A DNA stretch of 50,357 nt, from contig JAKIUY010000019.1 of NCBI GenBank assembly GCA_021647315.1, positions 1-50,357 on the forward strand. Reading direction: 5' to 3'. The notes below the pieces were generated by a model. It worked only from the letters and a program-made list of their open reading frames with translations, ran no database searches and was not told the origin of the DNA. A program made the position numbers and the translations under genes. Positions 16,335-26,307 of this stretch are shown here, one piece after another. This DNA comes from Victivallaceae bacterium. GTDB taxonomy: Bacteria > Verrucomicrobiota > Lentisphaeria > Victivallales > Victivallaceae. Numbering within the stretch: position 1 is the first letter of the stretch; every line of letters begins with the position of its first letter.

Positions 16335-17501
16335 CTAATCGCCGCTCATAAAACGTTGAGCCTTCTTTAAAAATCTGGACAGCAACGGATGATTTTTGCC
16401 TTTATCAAGTGTGGCTGAAAATTCAGTCAACGCAGTGCGCTGTTCACGACTTAAATGTTTCGGTACCTCAACAAATACTCTGACCAGCTGGTTGCCACGC
16501 GGGCCGCCACGCAGTGAAGGAATGCCTTTACCTTTCAGCCGCAACACGGTTCCGCTCTGGGTGCCATCCGGAATTTTCATTTTAGTCTTGCCGGAAACAG
16601 TCGGCACCTCGATAACCCCGCCCAGGGCGGCGGTTGGATAATCAATCGGAATTTCGCAAATAATGTCATTCCCTTCACGCTGGAATATTTCATGGCTTTT
16701 GACATGAATAAATATATAAAGATCACCGGTGCGGCCACCACGGGTGCCTGATTCACCCTCGTTTGAAACTCTAAGCCTTGAACCGGTATCAACGCCCGGT
16801 GGAATATGAATCTGAAGATTCTTTTCTGACCGTACCCGACCTTCGCCATGGCAATCCCGACATGGTTTTTCGATAACCTGCCCGGTACCCTGACAACCTG
16901 GACAAGTCTGGCGAATATTGAAGAAACCACCACCAAGCGATACCTGACCGGCACCACCACACTGATGACAGGTTTTCATGCCGGAACCCGGCTCACTGCC
17001 TTTGCCGCTGCACTTTTTGCAACTGACCATTTTAGGGATATTGATCTTTTTGTCAGCACCATAAACCGCGTCTTCAAACTCTATTTCAAGATCATAACGC
17101 AGATCAGCACCATCTCTGGCACCATTACGGGAACGTTGACCGCCGCCGCCAAACAGATCTTCGAAAATCGAACCGCCGCCGCCGCCACCGCCGCCGCCAC
17201 CACCGCCAAATACCTGGCTGAAAATATCAAACGGATCATGAAAACCACCGCCGCCGCCTGCGCCGCCACGGCCGGAACGGGTAAAGGCGTCATGACCGTA
17301 CTGATCATACTGAGTCTTTTTCTTCTGGTCGCTGAGTACTTCGTAGGCCTGGGATATCTCTTTAAATTTATCCTCCGCACTCTTATCGCCGGGATTCTTG
17401 TCCGGATGATATTTTACCGCCAACTTACGGTAGGCTTTCTTTATTTCCGCCGCTGAGGAATTTTTGTTCACCCCCAGTAATTCATAATAATCCTGTGACA
17501 T
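16335..17501 (-). CDS. dnaJ: Chaperone DnaJ
   Basis: A 388-residue type I DnaJ, co-chaperone that stimulates DnaK ATP hydrolysis. The J domain has [10 protein letters not shown] with the essential HPD. A long Gly/Phe linker with a run of twelve glycines (encoded by CCG/CCA repeats at about 17174-17209 as read on the plus strand) follows. Four CxxCxGxG zinc motifs come next: [32 protein letters not shown]. The C-terminal substrate domains include [20 protein letters not shown]. It follows grpE by 6 bp, with GGAGGAG overlapping the grpE stop codon as its RBS. dnaK is not in the window. The polyglycine run is longer than in most DnaJ proteins. Confidence 0.96.
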   Translation of the reverse strand: MSQDYYELLGVNKNSSAAEIKKAYRKLAVKYHPDKNPGDKSAEDKFKEISQAYEVLSDQKKKTQYDQYGHDAFTRSGRGGAGGGGGFHDPFDIFSQVFGGGGGGGGGGGGSIFEDLFGGGGQRSRNGARDGADLRYDLEIEFEDAVYGADKKINIPKMVSCKKCSGKGSEPGSGMKTCHQCGGAGQVSLGGGFFNIRQTCPGCQGTGQVIEKPCRDCHGEGRVRSEKNLQIHIPPGVDTGSRLRVSNEGESGTRGGRTGDLYIFIHVKSHEIFQREGNDIICEIPIDYPTAALGGVIEVPTVSGKTKMKIPDGTQSGTVLRLKGKGIPSLRGGPRGNQLVRVFVEVPKHLSREQRTALTEFSATLDKGKNHPLLSRFLKKAQRFMSGD

Positions 17502-17507
17502 AACTGT

Positions 17508-18149
17508 TTACTCCTCCGTCGCCGGTTCATCAGCCTCAGCTTCAGCCGGGCCGCTACTGACCACCACCATCGCCGGACGCATTAATTTTTCACCCATCTT
17601 ATAACCACATGACCATTGTTTAATAATCGTGCCATCCGCAACCTCTTCGGATGCCTCATGAGCAACCGCCTGGTGCTGTTCTGGATCAAACTCCGCACCG
17701 GTCGCATCAACCTGTTTAATTCCCAATTCATCCAGAGCTTTGCCATATTCATTGAGAATCATACCCATACCCTGAAGAATCGCCTCCATATTGTCACCCT
17801 GTTTCGCAGCACGAACAGCCATATTGAAATGGTCGAATACCTGCAGAAACGGCAATACGGTATCAGCAACAGCATTCTGTCTGGCAGTGCTGACCTCTTT
17901 AAAGGTCCGTTTACGGTAATTCTGAAACTCAGCCTGCAAGCGCAATGTTTTGTCTTCGGCTAGCGCCACCGCATCTTCCAACGTCTTAATCTGTTCTTCA
18001 GGTGTCTTTTCTTTATCCTCAACTACCTCTGTCTCCAGAGGCTGTTCTGCTGTATCCCAACCCTCATCTGACTCACTGGCTTTATCAACCTCTTCCACAA
18101 TATCCGGTTTCACTGCTTCTTCACTTTGTTTATCTTTTTTTGCCTTCAT
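17508..18149 (-). CDS. grpE: Nucleotide exchange factor GrpE
   Basis: A 213-residue GrpE, which releases ADP from DnaK. An acidic, low-complexity N-terminal arm (residues 1-55) is followed by a coiled coil (LEDAVALAEDKTLRLQAEFQ, NYRKRTFKEV), the conserved VLPFLQVFDHFNMAVRAA segment, and the beta-wing with FDPEQHQAVAHEASEEV, IIKQWSCGYKMGEKLMRPAM and VVVSSG. It is first in a two-gene grpE-dnaJ operon. I see no CIRCE element in the 200 bp to the divergent hflX gene. The C-terminal acidic tail (EADEPATEE) is unremarkable. Confidence 0.94.
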   Translation of the reverse strand: MKAKKDKQSEEAVKPDIVEEVDKASESDEGWDTAEQPLETEVVEDKEKTPEEQIKTLEDAVALAEDKTLRLQAEFQNYRKRTFKEVSTARQNAVADTVLPFLQVFDHFNMAVRAAKQGDNMEAILQGMGMILNEYGKALDELGIKQVDATGAEFDPEQHQAVAHEASEEVADGTIIKQWSCGYKMGEKLMRPAMVVVSSGPAEAEADEPATEE

Positions 18150-18350
18150 TATACTATCTCCAAAAGCTTTCTATATTTGAGGCTTTATGATACCTCGTTT
18201 TTATTATTTTAATCGTCCGAACAACTTAATTGCTTGACGAACAAATAATATACAATCAGCAGTAGGAAAATCAATCGGTTTATAACTCTTTTACAACTTT
18301 ACTCAACTAATACTTTGCGGTTAGTTGGTTGACGGATTATATTATAGGTT

Positions 18351-19631
18351 ATGATTGATACAGAAAAAGATAATAGAAAATTAGTTGAACGGGCAATCCT
18401 GGTCGGAATTCATAAACATCAGGAGAGCACGGCGGATGCGCATGAACATCTGGCAGAGCTCGAAGAACTGGTCGCCAACCTTAATATTCCGGTCATTGAC
18501 AAAATGGTTGTGAAGATAAAAAAACCACAGGCTAAATATTATATCGGCAGCGGTAAAGCAGCCGAGATTGTCGAGATGATTGTTGAACAAAAAGCTGACT
18601 GCCTGGTATTTGACGGCGAACTGTCTCCGTCGCAACAGCGTAACTGGGAACGCCTGACAAAAATTTGCGTTATTGACCGGCAGGAAGTTATTCTGGATAT
18701 TTTTGCCTCACGTGCCTCAACCCGCGAAGCAGTATTACAGGTAGAGCTGGCCAGGATGAAATATTCACTGCCGCGGCTCACCCGGGCCTGGACACATCTG
18801 TCGCGCCAGCGCGGGGGGAATAAAGGCACTCGCGGTGAAGGTGAAAAACAGATCGAGGCTGACCGGCGCATGGTGCAACAGCGTATCAACAGTCTAAAAA
18901 AAGAGCTGCTGGAAGTGCAGCAGCAACGTTCGACCCAACGTAAAAGCCGTGACCGGCATCAGCTGCCGCATGCAGCGATTGTCGGCTATACCAACGCTGG
19001 CAAATCATCACTGCTCAATGCCCTGACAGGTTCAGATGTTGTTGTAGAAGACAAACTGTTTGCCACCCTTGACCCGACTACCAGAAAAGTCGTTCTACCC
19101 GACAATCGGCAACTGTTACTGACTGATACCGTCGGTTTTGTCCGTAAACTGCCCCATAATCTGGTTGAAGCATTCAAATCAACTCTTGAAGAAGCGGTAT
19201 TGGCGGATTTCTTAGTTCTGGTTCTGGATATCAGCAGCCCGCATGTTGAAGATCATTGGGAAACAACCATGAATGTCCTGCGTGAACTTAAGGCAGATAA
19301 CAAAAAAATTCTGCCGGTCTTCAACAAAACTGACTTGGCAGATGATCCGCTGATCTACGCCAGAGTCAAGAATTTGTTCGAGGAAAGCTTGTTCGTTTCA
19401 ACTAAAACCGGAGCGGGGTTGAATGAACTGAAACGCAAGCTGATGAAATATCTACCGCAGACAACCGAAGTTATTCGGCTGAAACTGCCACCTTCACGTC
19501 ATGATCTGGCGGCATTGGCTCATGCCCGCACCATGGTGATGAATTCAGAATATGATGAAAATGGTAATCTGGAACTGGTAGTAAACATGAATTGCGATAT
19601 AAAAAATAAATTTGCCGATTTTATGGTGTGA
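18351..19631 (+). CDS. hflX: GTPase HflX
   Basis: A 426-residue ribosome-associated GTPase. The N-terminal HflX domain includes KAKYYIGSGKAAEIVEMI-type text (QAKYYIGSGKAAEIVEMI) and DGELSPSQQRNWE. A basic helical linker carries the family signature RLTRAWTHLSRQRGGNKGTR followed by GEGEKQIEADRR. The G domain has G1 GYTNAGKSSLLN, G3 DTVGFVRKLPHNLVEAFKST, and G4 NKTD. In other bacteria it splits stalled or heat-damaged ribosomes. It is divergent from grpE-dnaJ, so both stress functions may share the ~200-bp intergenic region, which has no recognised operator. Confidence 0.94.
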   Translation: MIDTEKDNRKLVERAILVGIHKHQESTADAHEHLAELEELVANLNIPVIDKMVVKIKKPQAKYYIGSGKAAEIVEMIVEQKADCLVFDGELSPSQQRNWERLTKICVIDRQEVILDIFASRASTREAVLQVELARMKYSLPRLTRAWTHLSRQRGGNKGTRGEGEKQIEADRRMVQQRINSLKKELLEVQQQRSTQRKSRDRHQLPHAAIVGYTNAGKSSLLNALTGSDVVVEDKLFATLDPTTRKVVLPDNRQLLLTDTVGFVRKLPHNLVEAFKSTLEEAVLADFLVLVLDISSPHVEDHWETTMNVLRELKADNKKILPVFNKTDLADDPLIYARVKNLFEESLFVSTKTGAGLNELKRKLMKYLPQTTEVIRLKLPPSRHDLAALAHARTMVMNSEYDENGNLELVVNMNCDIKNKFADFMV

Positions 19632-19694
19632 TGGGCTTGAAACTTGTAGGGGAATTACCCTAATTCAACCAATAAGAAAATAAGGGAAAATATA

Positions 19695-22600
19695 ATGAAA
19701 AAGTTGCTGTTATGCTTAATGTTGGTCACTGGCGGAGTGCTTTTCGGAGCGGATGAGCTGATTGGTGATAACATCTCACCCTGGGAATATTGGCGCAAAG
19801 GCTTTGAATCTTTCGAACGGGGCGAACAGCTCAGCAGTGCGAAAAAATATGATGAATCCCTGGCAGCATACCTGAATGCCAAACGTGCTTTCATGAAAGT
19901 TAAACAGGCGAAACCGAACTGGCGTCAGGATATCATTATGAAACGCATCAAACTGTGTGATGAGAAAATTGCCCAGATGGAATACAGCCAACTTAAACGC
20001 CCAGCCGACAACAACCGTTATACTACGAAAACGACAACTTCATACCGCACCCAACGGGACTCACGCGATGATGATAAATTTACCTTCTCCAGCGAAGGCA
20101 GCACAAAAACCACCACAGCGGTCTCGGAATCACGCAAAATTAAATTGCTTAAACGCCAGCTGAAGACTTATCGTGAAAAACTCTTCACCGCGTTGGTTCA
20201 GCTGGAAGATTACCGCAATAAGGACAAACGCAGCAGTAGTGCTCTTGCTGAAATAGAAAGTCTGATCAAAGAGAAAAGTGTAATAAACCGCAAATACCAG
20301 TTACTGTTGGAAAAATACAGCATCCTCCAGCAACGGCAACGAACACCGCAGACCGAAAAAGATTCTTTGAACAATAAACTGGTTGAAGAAAAGATGCGCA
20401 GTGATTTGCTCGGCCAGAAAATAAAAATGTATCTGGCTAATATCCGGCAACTGCAGGATGATCTTATCACTCAGAAAAAGAACAACCGGAGTGATAAATT
20501 TTCTGTCAGGAAGGCAGATGCCAGAATCTCAGCTCTGGAAGATGAGATAAAACGTCTCAATCGCAACGTTTCAAACTATCGTGAACAGGCCAACAAGGCT
20601 TCAGTTGAGCTGGATAAACAAAAATATATCAATAGCATCGAACAACGCAATGCACAGCGTTACAAAGCACGCCTGGGCAAGATGGAGGAATGGCTGAATA
20701 ACAGTGACAAATCAAAATCAGCCGCGATTAATCAGAAAATTGCCCGGGAAAATATTACCCTAACTCAGCAATTGAGTAAATTGCAGAGCAAAACCGATAC
20801 CCTGTTGCGCGAAAGTCTGACCTTAAAGAATAAACTTATCGAAGAGCATGCCAACTTAACCCAGTTGAAGAATATGCTCAGCAGTGCCGAAACAGCAAAA
20901 CAGGAGCTCAGACAGCGTCTGAAAAAATCATCTGACCGCGCCCTGAAAAAAAGCGGTGCCTCAAATTTTCAGACGGAGGAAATAACCAAACTGCGCCAGG
21001 AAAACCAGCAGTTGAGAGAGGATCTCAACCTATTCGGTAAAAGCTACTCAAAACGCTCCGGCACTTCGGATGCCAGTACCGTATCTCAATATAAACTGAT
21101 TATTGATAAACTGAATGCTCAGCTGGCCAACGAAAAAGCCAGCAGTCAGCAATATAAACTGACCCGTAAATCACAGCAACAGCAGTTGATGAAGTTATCA
21201 GACGAAAATACAAAACTTAAAGATGATAACCTCGACCTTAACGAGGAAAATAAAAACCTCAAAACCTTTGTTAAAGATTATGATGCCGTTACCAAAGCAA
21301 ATGATAAATTGAAGCTGATGCTCAGCAAAAGTGATCTCATCGCCAAAGAACTCAATAGATCAAAACAAGAACGGCTGAAATTGCTTAAACGGAATAAAAC
21401 CCTGATCGATGAACTGGCTGAATACAATAAGCCGGATATTTTTATCCCGGTCAAACCGCCAACCTTTAAAAAAAGCCAGGCAGAACGCGGTTTGCAACAG
21501 GAGATAAAACGCCTGCAGCGTCAGAACAGTTCCATGGCGGCCAAGGCAGCCGAATATACCGCAAAAATTATCAGGCTTGAAAAAGAACAGGAAAATTTAG
21601 CGGCTCATGTCGGGAAAACACAAAAAGAGCAAATCTCAAAAGCGCAGCATGCCCAAACAGCACAACTGAAGCAAACCATCAAGCAGTTGCAGGCAAAAAT
21701 CAGCACCGCCGATAAAACAGTTGCTGAGTCCCAGCAAGCATATAAAACTCAAACAGTGCAACTGAAAAAGACCATAAAACAGTTGCAGGCAAAGCTCAGC
21801 TCCACCGAAAAAACAGTTAATCAGGCTCAAAAAGCATATAATGACAAAACTGTAAAATTGGAACAAAGCATCAAACAACTACAAGCAACAATCAATTCAG
21901 ACAAAAAGATCGTTGTTCAGGCTCGGAAATTAAAAACCGCAAGCAAAAAACAATTAGCTGAGAAAAGTGCTGAAATAGCCCGGCTGGAAATAATGCTGAA
22001 CGCCAGCCGTAAAGCTGTGGCAAAATATCAGAACCAACTGAAACAGCGCATTCAGAAAGCAGTGAAAATTAAAAAAACCGCACCGCAAATGCTGCCTGGA
22101 AAATTAAGCGACCATCAGATAGCGTTTCTGCTTCAGGAAGGTATCCAGGCCGCAAACAGTAACGACTATGAGGCTGCGGCATGGCACTACCGGAAAATTA
22201 TCACTAATACCCCTGATCATCCGGAAGCCAACCGTCGACTCGGCTTAATCAACCTTAACCGGGGTAATTACCGCAAATCAGCACAACAACTGGAAAAAGC
22301 TCTCAGGGGTGCGCCTAAAGATGTGGAACTGCTCCTGGCATTCGCCTCCGCACTCTCCAACAGCGGCAATAATCAGGGGGCATTGGCAACGGTCAAACAG
22401 GCAGTGACACTGACGCCTGATAACAGCCGGGTCCATATTCTCAACGGCTCCATTCTGCAACAGTTAAAGCAGGACAAAGCGGCCGGAGTAAGTTTCCGTC
22501 GAGCCCTGTCACTCTCCCCTAATTCAGCGGAAGCGAATATGAAACTGGCTCAACTGCTTGCCACAGATAAAAAAGCTCAGCAAGAGGCTGGCGATTGCTA

Positions 22601-23105
22601 TCGGAAAGCCTTAAAACTCGGAGCGGCCCATGACCCGATGCTGGATAAAATATTCGCAGTAAAATCAAAATCAAGCGACTCTGAAGCTGTAGTTGCACTG
22701 CGCCAGATGGCAGCAGGACATGAAACCCAAAAAGATTATGTCGCAGCTGCGTGGTGCTATTCCCAACTGCTGGCACTGGATAAAAATAACCCGGAACTTA
22801 AATTGAAATACGGCACGATACTGTTGCTTGACAGCAAACCGGATAAATCACTGCCATTACTCCGGGTAGCGGCAAAGAACGCAAATGATAAACTGACCGC
22901 GCAACTGCTGCTCGGTGCCAATTATCTGTTACTGAACAAAACAACTGAAGCCGGGAATATTTACCGTCAAACCTTACAATTGCTGAAAGCCACTCCCCAA
23001 TATCGTCAAACAGTTGCAGTTAAACAGCTCAATGCGGCAATCATGAAAAAGCTCGGGACCAAAGCCGGCAAGGAATTTAAACAGGTCAATGCTAAATTGA
23101 AATAG
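19695..23105 (+). CDS. Large secreted coiled-coil and TPR protein with internal 32-residue repeats
   Basis: A 1136-residue protein. Residues 1-19 (MKKLLLCLMLVTGGVLFGA) form a signal peptide, so it acts in the periplasm or envelope. Residues ~25-100 form an N-terminal helical/TPR-like part. Residues ~150-790 are almost continuous Lys/Gln/Glu-rich coiled coil, including three tandem 32-residue units of the form TxQLKxTIKQLQAK. Residues ~800-1136 carry several TPRs (AAWHYRKIITNTPDHPEANR; KSAQQLEKALRGAPKDVELL). No catalytic motif is visible. It looks like a structural or scaffold protein spanning the envelope. The next gene, a TMTC-like membrane protein with TPR-like C-terminus, starts within ~30 bp. 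AAGGGAAAA lies just before the ATG. The protein is not assignable to a named family. Confidence 0.75.
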   Translation: MKKLLLCLMLVTGGVLFGADELIGDNISPWEYWRKGFESFERGEQLSSAKKYDESLAAYLNAKRAFMKVKQAKPNWRQDIIMKRIKLCDEKIAQMEYSQLKRPADNNRYTTKTTTSYRTQRDSRDDDKFTFSSEGSTKTTTAVSESRKIKLLKRQLKTYREKLFTALVQLEDYRNKDKRSSSALAEIESLIKEKSVINRKYQLLLEKYSILQQRQRTPQTEKDSLNNKLVEEKMRSDLLGQKIKMYLANIRQLQDDLITQKKNNRSDKFSVRKADARISALEDEIKRLNRNVSNYREQANKASVELDKQKYINSIEQRNAQRYKARLGKMEEWLNNSDKSKSAAINQKIARENITLTQQLSKLQSKTDTLLRESLTLKNKLIEEHANLTQLKNMLSSAETAKQELRQRLKKSSDRALKKSGASNFQTEEITKLRQENQQLREDLNLFGKSYSKRSGTSDASTVSQYKLIIDKLNAQLANEKASSQQYKLTRKSQQQQLMKLSDENTKLKDDNLDLNEENKNLKTFVKDYDAVTKANDKLKLMLSKSDLIAKELNRSKQERLKLLKRNKTLIDELAEYNKPDIFIPVKPPTFKKSQAERGLQQEIKRLQRQNSSMAAKAAEYTAKIIRLEKEQENLAAHVGKTQKEQISKAQHAQTAQLKQTIKQLQAKISTADKTVAESQQAYKTQTVQLKKTIKQLQAKLSSTEKTVNQAQKAYNDKTVKLEQSIKQLQATINSDKKIVVQARKLKTASKKQLAEKSAEIARLEIMLNASRKAVAKYQNQLKQRIQKAVKIKKTAPQMLPGKLSDHQIAFLLQEGIQAANSNDYEAAAWHYRKIITNTPDHPEANRRLGLINLNRGNYRKSAQQLEKALRGAPKDVELLLAFASALSNSGNNQGALATVKQAVTLTPDNSRVHILNGSILQQLKQDKAAGVSFRRALSLSPNSAEANMKLAQLLATDKKAQQEAGDCYRKALKLGAAHDPMLDKIFAVKSKSSDSEAVVALRQMAAGHETQKDYVAAAWCYSQLLALDKNNPELKLKYGTILLLDSKPDKSLPLLRVAAKNANDKLTAQLLLGANYLLLNKTTEAGNIYRQTLQLLKATPQYRQTVAVKQLNAAIMKKLGTKAGKEFKQVNAKLK
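21657..21944 (+). repeat. Three 96-bp tandem repeats within the coiled-coil gene
   Basis: Each unit encodes 32 residues: TAQLKQTIKQLQAK..., TVQLKKTIKQLQAK..., TVKLEQSIKQLQAT.... Units start at 21657, 21753 and 21849. The first two agree most closely and the third has drifted, consistent with in-frame duplication lengthening the coiled coil in whole turns. Confidence 0.75.
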
Positions 23106-23135
23106 CCCGTGGGAACACTGAAAAACTTAGTAATT

Positions 23136-24788
23136 ATGGAATTAGTGACAAAAAGTAGAAAAAATATTATTATTGCGATTAGTGGAATCTTTTTCTGTGC
23201 TATAGCCATTTACTGGCAAAGTGCCTTCTTCGACCTGGTCTGGGATGATTACGGCGTCATTATCCGCAATGAAAAAATCCGTTCGCTTCCGGCGGCTTTC
23301 AGTACATTCTATAAAAGAGCAGGGAGCAGTGTCGAATATGATCCGGCTCAAATGACCGCCAGCAACTGGCGTCCATTGCGCACTGTGGTGCATGCAATTA
23401 CCTATAAGTTATTTCAACTAGAACCATTCTGGTATCACCTGCTCAATATTATTTTTCACGGACTGGTTGCAGTCATGTTGTTTCTACTGCTGTTACGGAT
23501 AACCGGCGATATGCTGGCGGCAATGATCGGCGCGCTGCTATTCGCGGTTCATCCGGTCAATACCGAAGCAGTTTGCTGGGCCAAGAGTCTGGAAGATCTA
23601 ATGGCGGCATTCTTCATGCTGACATCATTTTTACTTATTTTAAGGTTAAAAAACAGCCAAACTGCAGTTAAATATAATCTTAGTGTTGCAACTCTGGCCT
23701 GTTTGGCTTTTGTCTTTGCTATCACTGCCAAACTGTCAGTAATATTCTTTCCGGTTTTTATACTGATGTTTGTTGCAATTCAACATTGGAACCGTGATAA
23801 AAGCGTTTGCCGGCTTGTTCCACGTTGGAGTGTTGGTACCAGTTTAATTATGTTGGCAATCGCTGGCGGCGGAGTTTTAGCACGCTCAACGGTACTGAAT
23901 AAAGTTGCTCAAAGTGGTTATATTACCGGTGATTGCTGGACTACCTGGCTCAGTATGCCACGCATTTTTCTGCGTTATCTGCGAATCGAACTGTTGCCCT
24001 GGCCGCTTTTTGCCGATTACCAGAACTATCCTTACGCGGCAACCATGTCGGATGGCACTGCCTGGCTTTATGCACTGATTTTTATTGGTCTGTTCGCAGC
24101 TTTGACCTGGTTGTTTATCCGTAAAAAACTATTAGCCCCCTGGCTCTGGTTCTGGTGCGCCTTAATCCCATTCAGCAATATTATCGCGATGAAACAACTT
24201 GGCGCGGAACGTTTCCTCTACATCCCGACGCTTGCAGTTGCCTGGCTTGGGGCTGAACTGTTTAAACGTTTTTCGGCACAGCCCGCAAAGCATTCAGAAG
24301 GCAAAACGGGGCAGCGGCTTAAACTGATTACCGCAACGGTGCTCATTCTGTTCTCGTTAATTACGGTTCAACGCAGCATGGACTGGAGCAGTGAAATAGC
24401 GTTATGGGAGACAACAGTAGCGCAATTCCCCAACTCTGACCGTCCGCGTCAGAATTTAATCAAAACTTATAATCGTCAACAACAGCCGGAGCAGGCTTTA
24501 GGCTACGCGCTGAAACTGGCAGAACAGTTCCCGACGCGGGATAATATTGTTCTTTTCGGCTACACGCTATGTCTCAATCGGCGTTATCAGCCAGGGATTA
24601 AAATCCTGGTGGGACAAAAGGCGCACAGCGTATTGAATAACGCCGGAGCCGGAGCTGCCCAAAAAGGTGATTTAGCGGCAGCTGAACGCTGTTTTTTACT
24701 GGCAACCTCATTGGTGCCCCATAGTGCCAAATACCGCACCAATCTTTATATGGTACGTCGTCAACGTCAACAATCGTCAGGGAAGTAA
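23136..24788 (+). CDS. TMTC-like multi-pass membrane protein with TPR-like C-terminus
   Basis: A ~550-residue membrane protein with many hydrophobic segments over residues ~10-410. The N-terminal signatures DLVWDDYGVIIRN, NWRPLRTVVHAITYK, YHLLNIIFHGL and FAVHPVNTEAVCWAKSLEDL are those of GT-C-fold TMTC/Pmt-like proteins. The DD after LVW corresponds to the acidic pair proposed as catalytic in such enzymes. Residues ~430-550 are soluble TPR-like helices. It may transfer a sugar from a polyprenyl-phosphate donor to exported proteins, perhaps to the coiled-coil protein encoded upstream; that is inference. I use the ATG at MELVTKSRKN; a GTG nine codons earlier is equally open and neither has a clear SD. 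Confidence 0.65.
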   Translation: MELVTKSRKNIIIAISGIFFCAIAIYWQSAFFDLVWDDYGVIIRNEKIRSLPAAFSTFYKRAGSSVEYDPAQMTASNWRPLRTVVHAITYKLFQLEPFWYHLLNIIFHGLVAVMLFLLLLRITGDMLAAMIGALLFAVHPVNTEAVCWAKSLEDLMAAFFMLTSFLLILRLKNSQTAVKYNLSVATLACLAFVFAITAKLSVIFFPVFILMFVAIQHWNRDKSVCRLVPRWSVGTSLIMLAIAGGGVLARSTVLNKVAQSGYITGDCWTTWLSMPRIFLRYLRIELLPWPLFADYQNYPYAATMSDGTAWLYALIFIGLFAALTWLFIRKKLLAPWLWFWCALIPFSNIIAMKQLGAERFLYIPTLAVAWLGAELFKRFSAQPAKHSEGKTGQRLKLITATVLILFSLITVQRSMDWSSEIALWETTVAQFPNSDRPRQNLIKTYNRQQQPEQALGYALKLAEQFPTRDNIVLFGYTLCLNRRYQPGIKILVGQKAHSVLNNAGAGAAQKGDLAAAERCFLLATSLVPHSAKYRTNLYMVRRQRQQSSGK

Positions 24789-24823
24789 TACCGGTTTTCG
24801 ATCTAAAAGTTCTGACATTGGAT

Positions 24824-24854
24824 AAAAAAAGCCCGATTCGTTTCCGAACCGGGC
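24824..24854 (-). terminator. Rho-independent terminator of the parvulin gene
   Basis: Read on the minus strand, GCCCGGTTCG, a GAAA loop and CGAATCGGGC form a 10-bp stem with one G:U pair, followed directly by seven Ts. It lies 20 bp after the stop codon of the peptidyl-prolyl isomerase gene. In plus orientation it may also affect the end of the TMTC-like gene. Confidence 0.88.
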
Positions 24855-24873
24855 GGGGATGTAAGTAGAAAAA

Positions 24874-26022
24874 CTATTTCTTGGCTTTTACAAAAATCTT
24901 AACTTTCTGTTCAGCTTTTGCTTTCTTCAATTCAGTTTTGATGATTCCGGCAAATACACTACGTTCGCTCTGGGCGGTCAAAAATGCAGCAATTTTCTCC
25001 TTAACCGTGTCATACGGAAAATATTTAGTTTCCGCAGATTTGTCACGCCGAATGATATGGTAGCCGAATTTAGTTTTTACCAGTCCAGATACTTCGCCTG
25101 GTTTAAGATTGAAAGCCGCTGCTTCAAATTCTTTAACCATCTGACCTTTTTTGAATGCGCCAAGTGATCCACCATTTTTCCCACTGGGGCCTTCACTGTT
25201 GGCTTTAGCCAGCTCGGCGAAATTACCACCTTTTTTCAGTTTAGCTAAAATTGTTTCAGCTTTGGCTTTTGCCGCTTTTGCCGCTTTTTCATCTTTATCA
25301 GTTTTAATCAGAATATGTGAAGCGCGGACAGAACCAGCTGGATCGCCGCTCATTTTCAGCTGAAGTGCCTGATTAATCCGTGGATTATCTTTATTCTTTT
25401 TGTAAAATTCCTTGACTTCAGCATCAGTAGGTTTAACTGCTGTTGCTTTGCTTTTGACCCATTCGCCAATCGCGTACTGAGCTTGAACCATGGGATTGGC
25501 AGACTGTTTCTTAATAAACTGCTCAAGTGTAGTTTTGCGAGAGACCATTTGCTGTTTCATCATCTGCAATTGTGCCGGTTTCATCTTTTTCAGGTTAGCA
25601 TTGATGGTATCTTCAACCAGCTTTGCGCTCGGCTTGAAGCCGGCTTTTCCCGCCAGTCCAATCAATAATTGCTGAGAGACCAACTGATCAACCATTTGCG
25701 GCGCAAATTTTTTGACCTGCTCGGTAGTAACCCTTACCTGATAAGGCATCATTTTCATCTGCTCGTTAAAAAAATTAATCAGAGCCTGTTTGCCAAGCTT
25801 CTTGCCACCCACTTCAGCAATAGTTTCCGGCAGAAATGACCAGTCAATGGGCTTAGACTGCTTCGCCTGAAGCTGTTTCATCATTTCCGGTGTCAACTGG
25901 ATTTTCTGAATCTTTTTAGCCGGCGCGGCTTTTTTGACTGCTTTGGCCGCAGGTGCTTTTTCGCCTGCATTGATGACGGCTGCTGCTAAAACAGCGGTTA
26001 CAAATAAACTACTCTTCTTCAT
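24874..26022 (-). CDS. Exported parvulin-type peptidyl-prolyl isomerase
   Basis: A 382-residue SurA/PrsA-like foldase. A signal peptide (KKSSLFVTAVLAAAVINAG) leads into a Lys/Ala-rich segment, then a helical N-terminal chaperone region (residues ~60-200). The parvulin domain (about 230-335) is marked by VRASHILIKTDKDEKAAKAK, GGNFAELAKANSEGPSGKNG, GSLGAFKKGQMVKEFEAAAF and FGYHIIRRDKS. It would assist folding of exported or outer membrane proteins in the periplasm. I use the second of two nearby ATGs because AAAGG is 7 bases before it and only one base before the first. It is followed by a strong terminator and is monocistronic. Confidence 0.88.
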   Translation of the reverse strand: MKKSSLFVTAVLAAAVINAGEKAPAAKAVKKAAPAKKIQKIQLTPEMMKQLQAKQSKPIDWSFLPETIAEVGGKKLGKQALINFFNEQMKMMPYQVRVTTEQVKKFAPQMVDQLVSQQLLIGLAGKAGFKPSAKLVEDTINANLKKMKPAQLQMMKQQMVSRKTTLEQFIKKQSANPMVQAQYAIGEWVKSKATAVKPTDAEVKEFYKKNKDNPRINQALQLKMSGDPAGSVRASHILIKTDKDEKAAKAAKAKAETILAKLKKGGNFAELAKANSEGPSGKNGGSLGAFKKGQMVKEFEAAAFNLKPGEVSGLVKTKFGYHIIRRDKSAETKYFPYDTVKEKIAAFLTAQSERSVFAGIIKTELKKAKAEQKVKIFVKAKK

Positions 26023-26307
26023 AATCATACCTTTATTTTTGGGTGAATTTTCCTGATGAAATAGTAAGAGTTATTATATATCAATCAAATTCGTTACATA
26101 ATAGTTATCATTTACATTTACATACATTTGATAGACTGCAAGATTTATTAAATGTTCCGTACAATACACGAAAGTCATTAAAAATCAAGTTTTTCTAGCT
26201 GGGTTTATAAATTCGCATGGTAAATTCGCGTTGTTTTATGCATAAATGCATTCTTCTGGTTTTAGCCGGCGATGCCGGTTTGGGCATTTTTAAAACGCCA
26301 GACACTG
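26023..26307. other. Intergenic region, AT-rich, with a CCGGC hairpin
   Basis: No gene is seen. A short stem TAGCCGGC-GAT-GCCGG near 26262-26276 resembles the first part of repeat R3 (ACCGGC...GCCGG). It is not followed by a T run in either direction, so it is not called a terminator. Confidence 0.4.

Noticed and set aside
17160..17220. CCG/CCA microsatellite
   Set aside because: It encodes the polyglycine linker of DnaJ in frame; noted in that gene, not as a separate element.
16848..17456. 202-residue open frame antisense to dnaJ
   Set aside because: Thr/Ala-rich reading of the opposite strand of the Gly-rich and zinc-finger region; dnaJ motifs are unmistakable.
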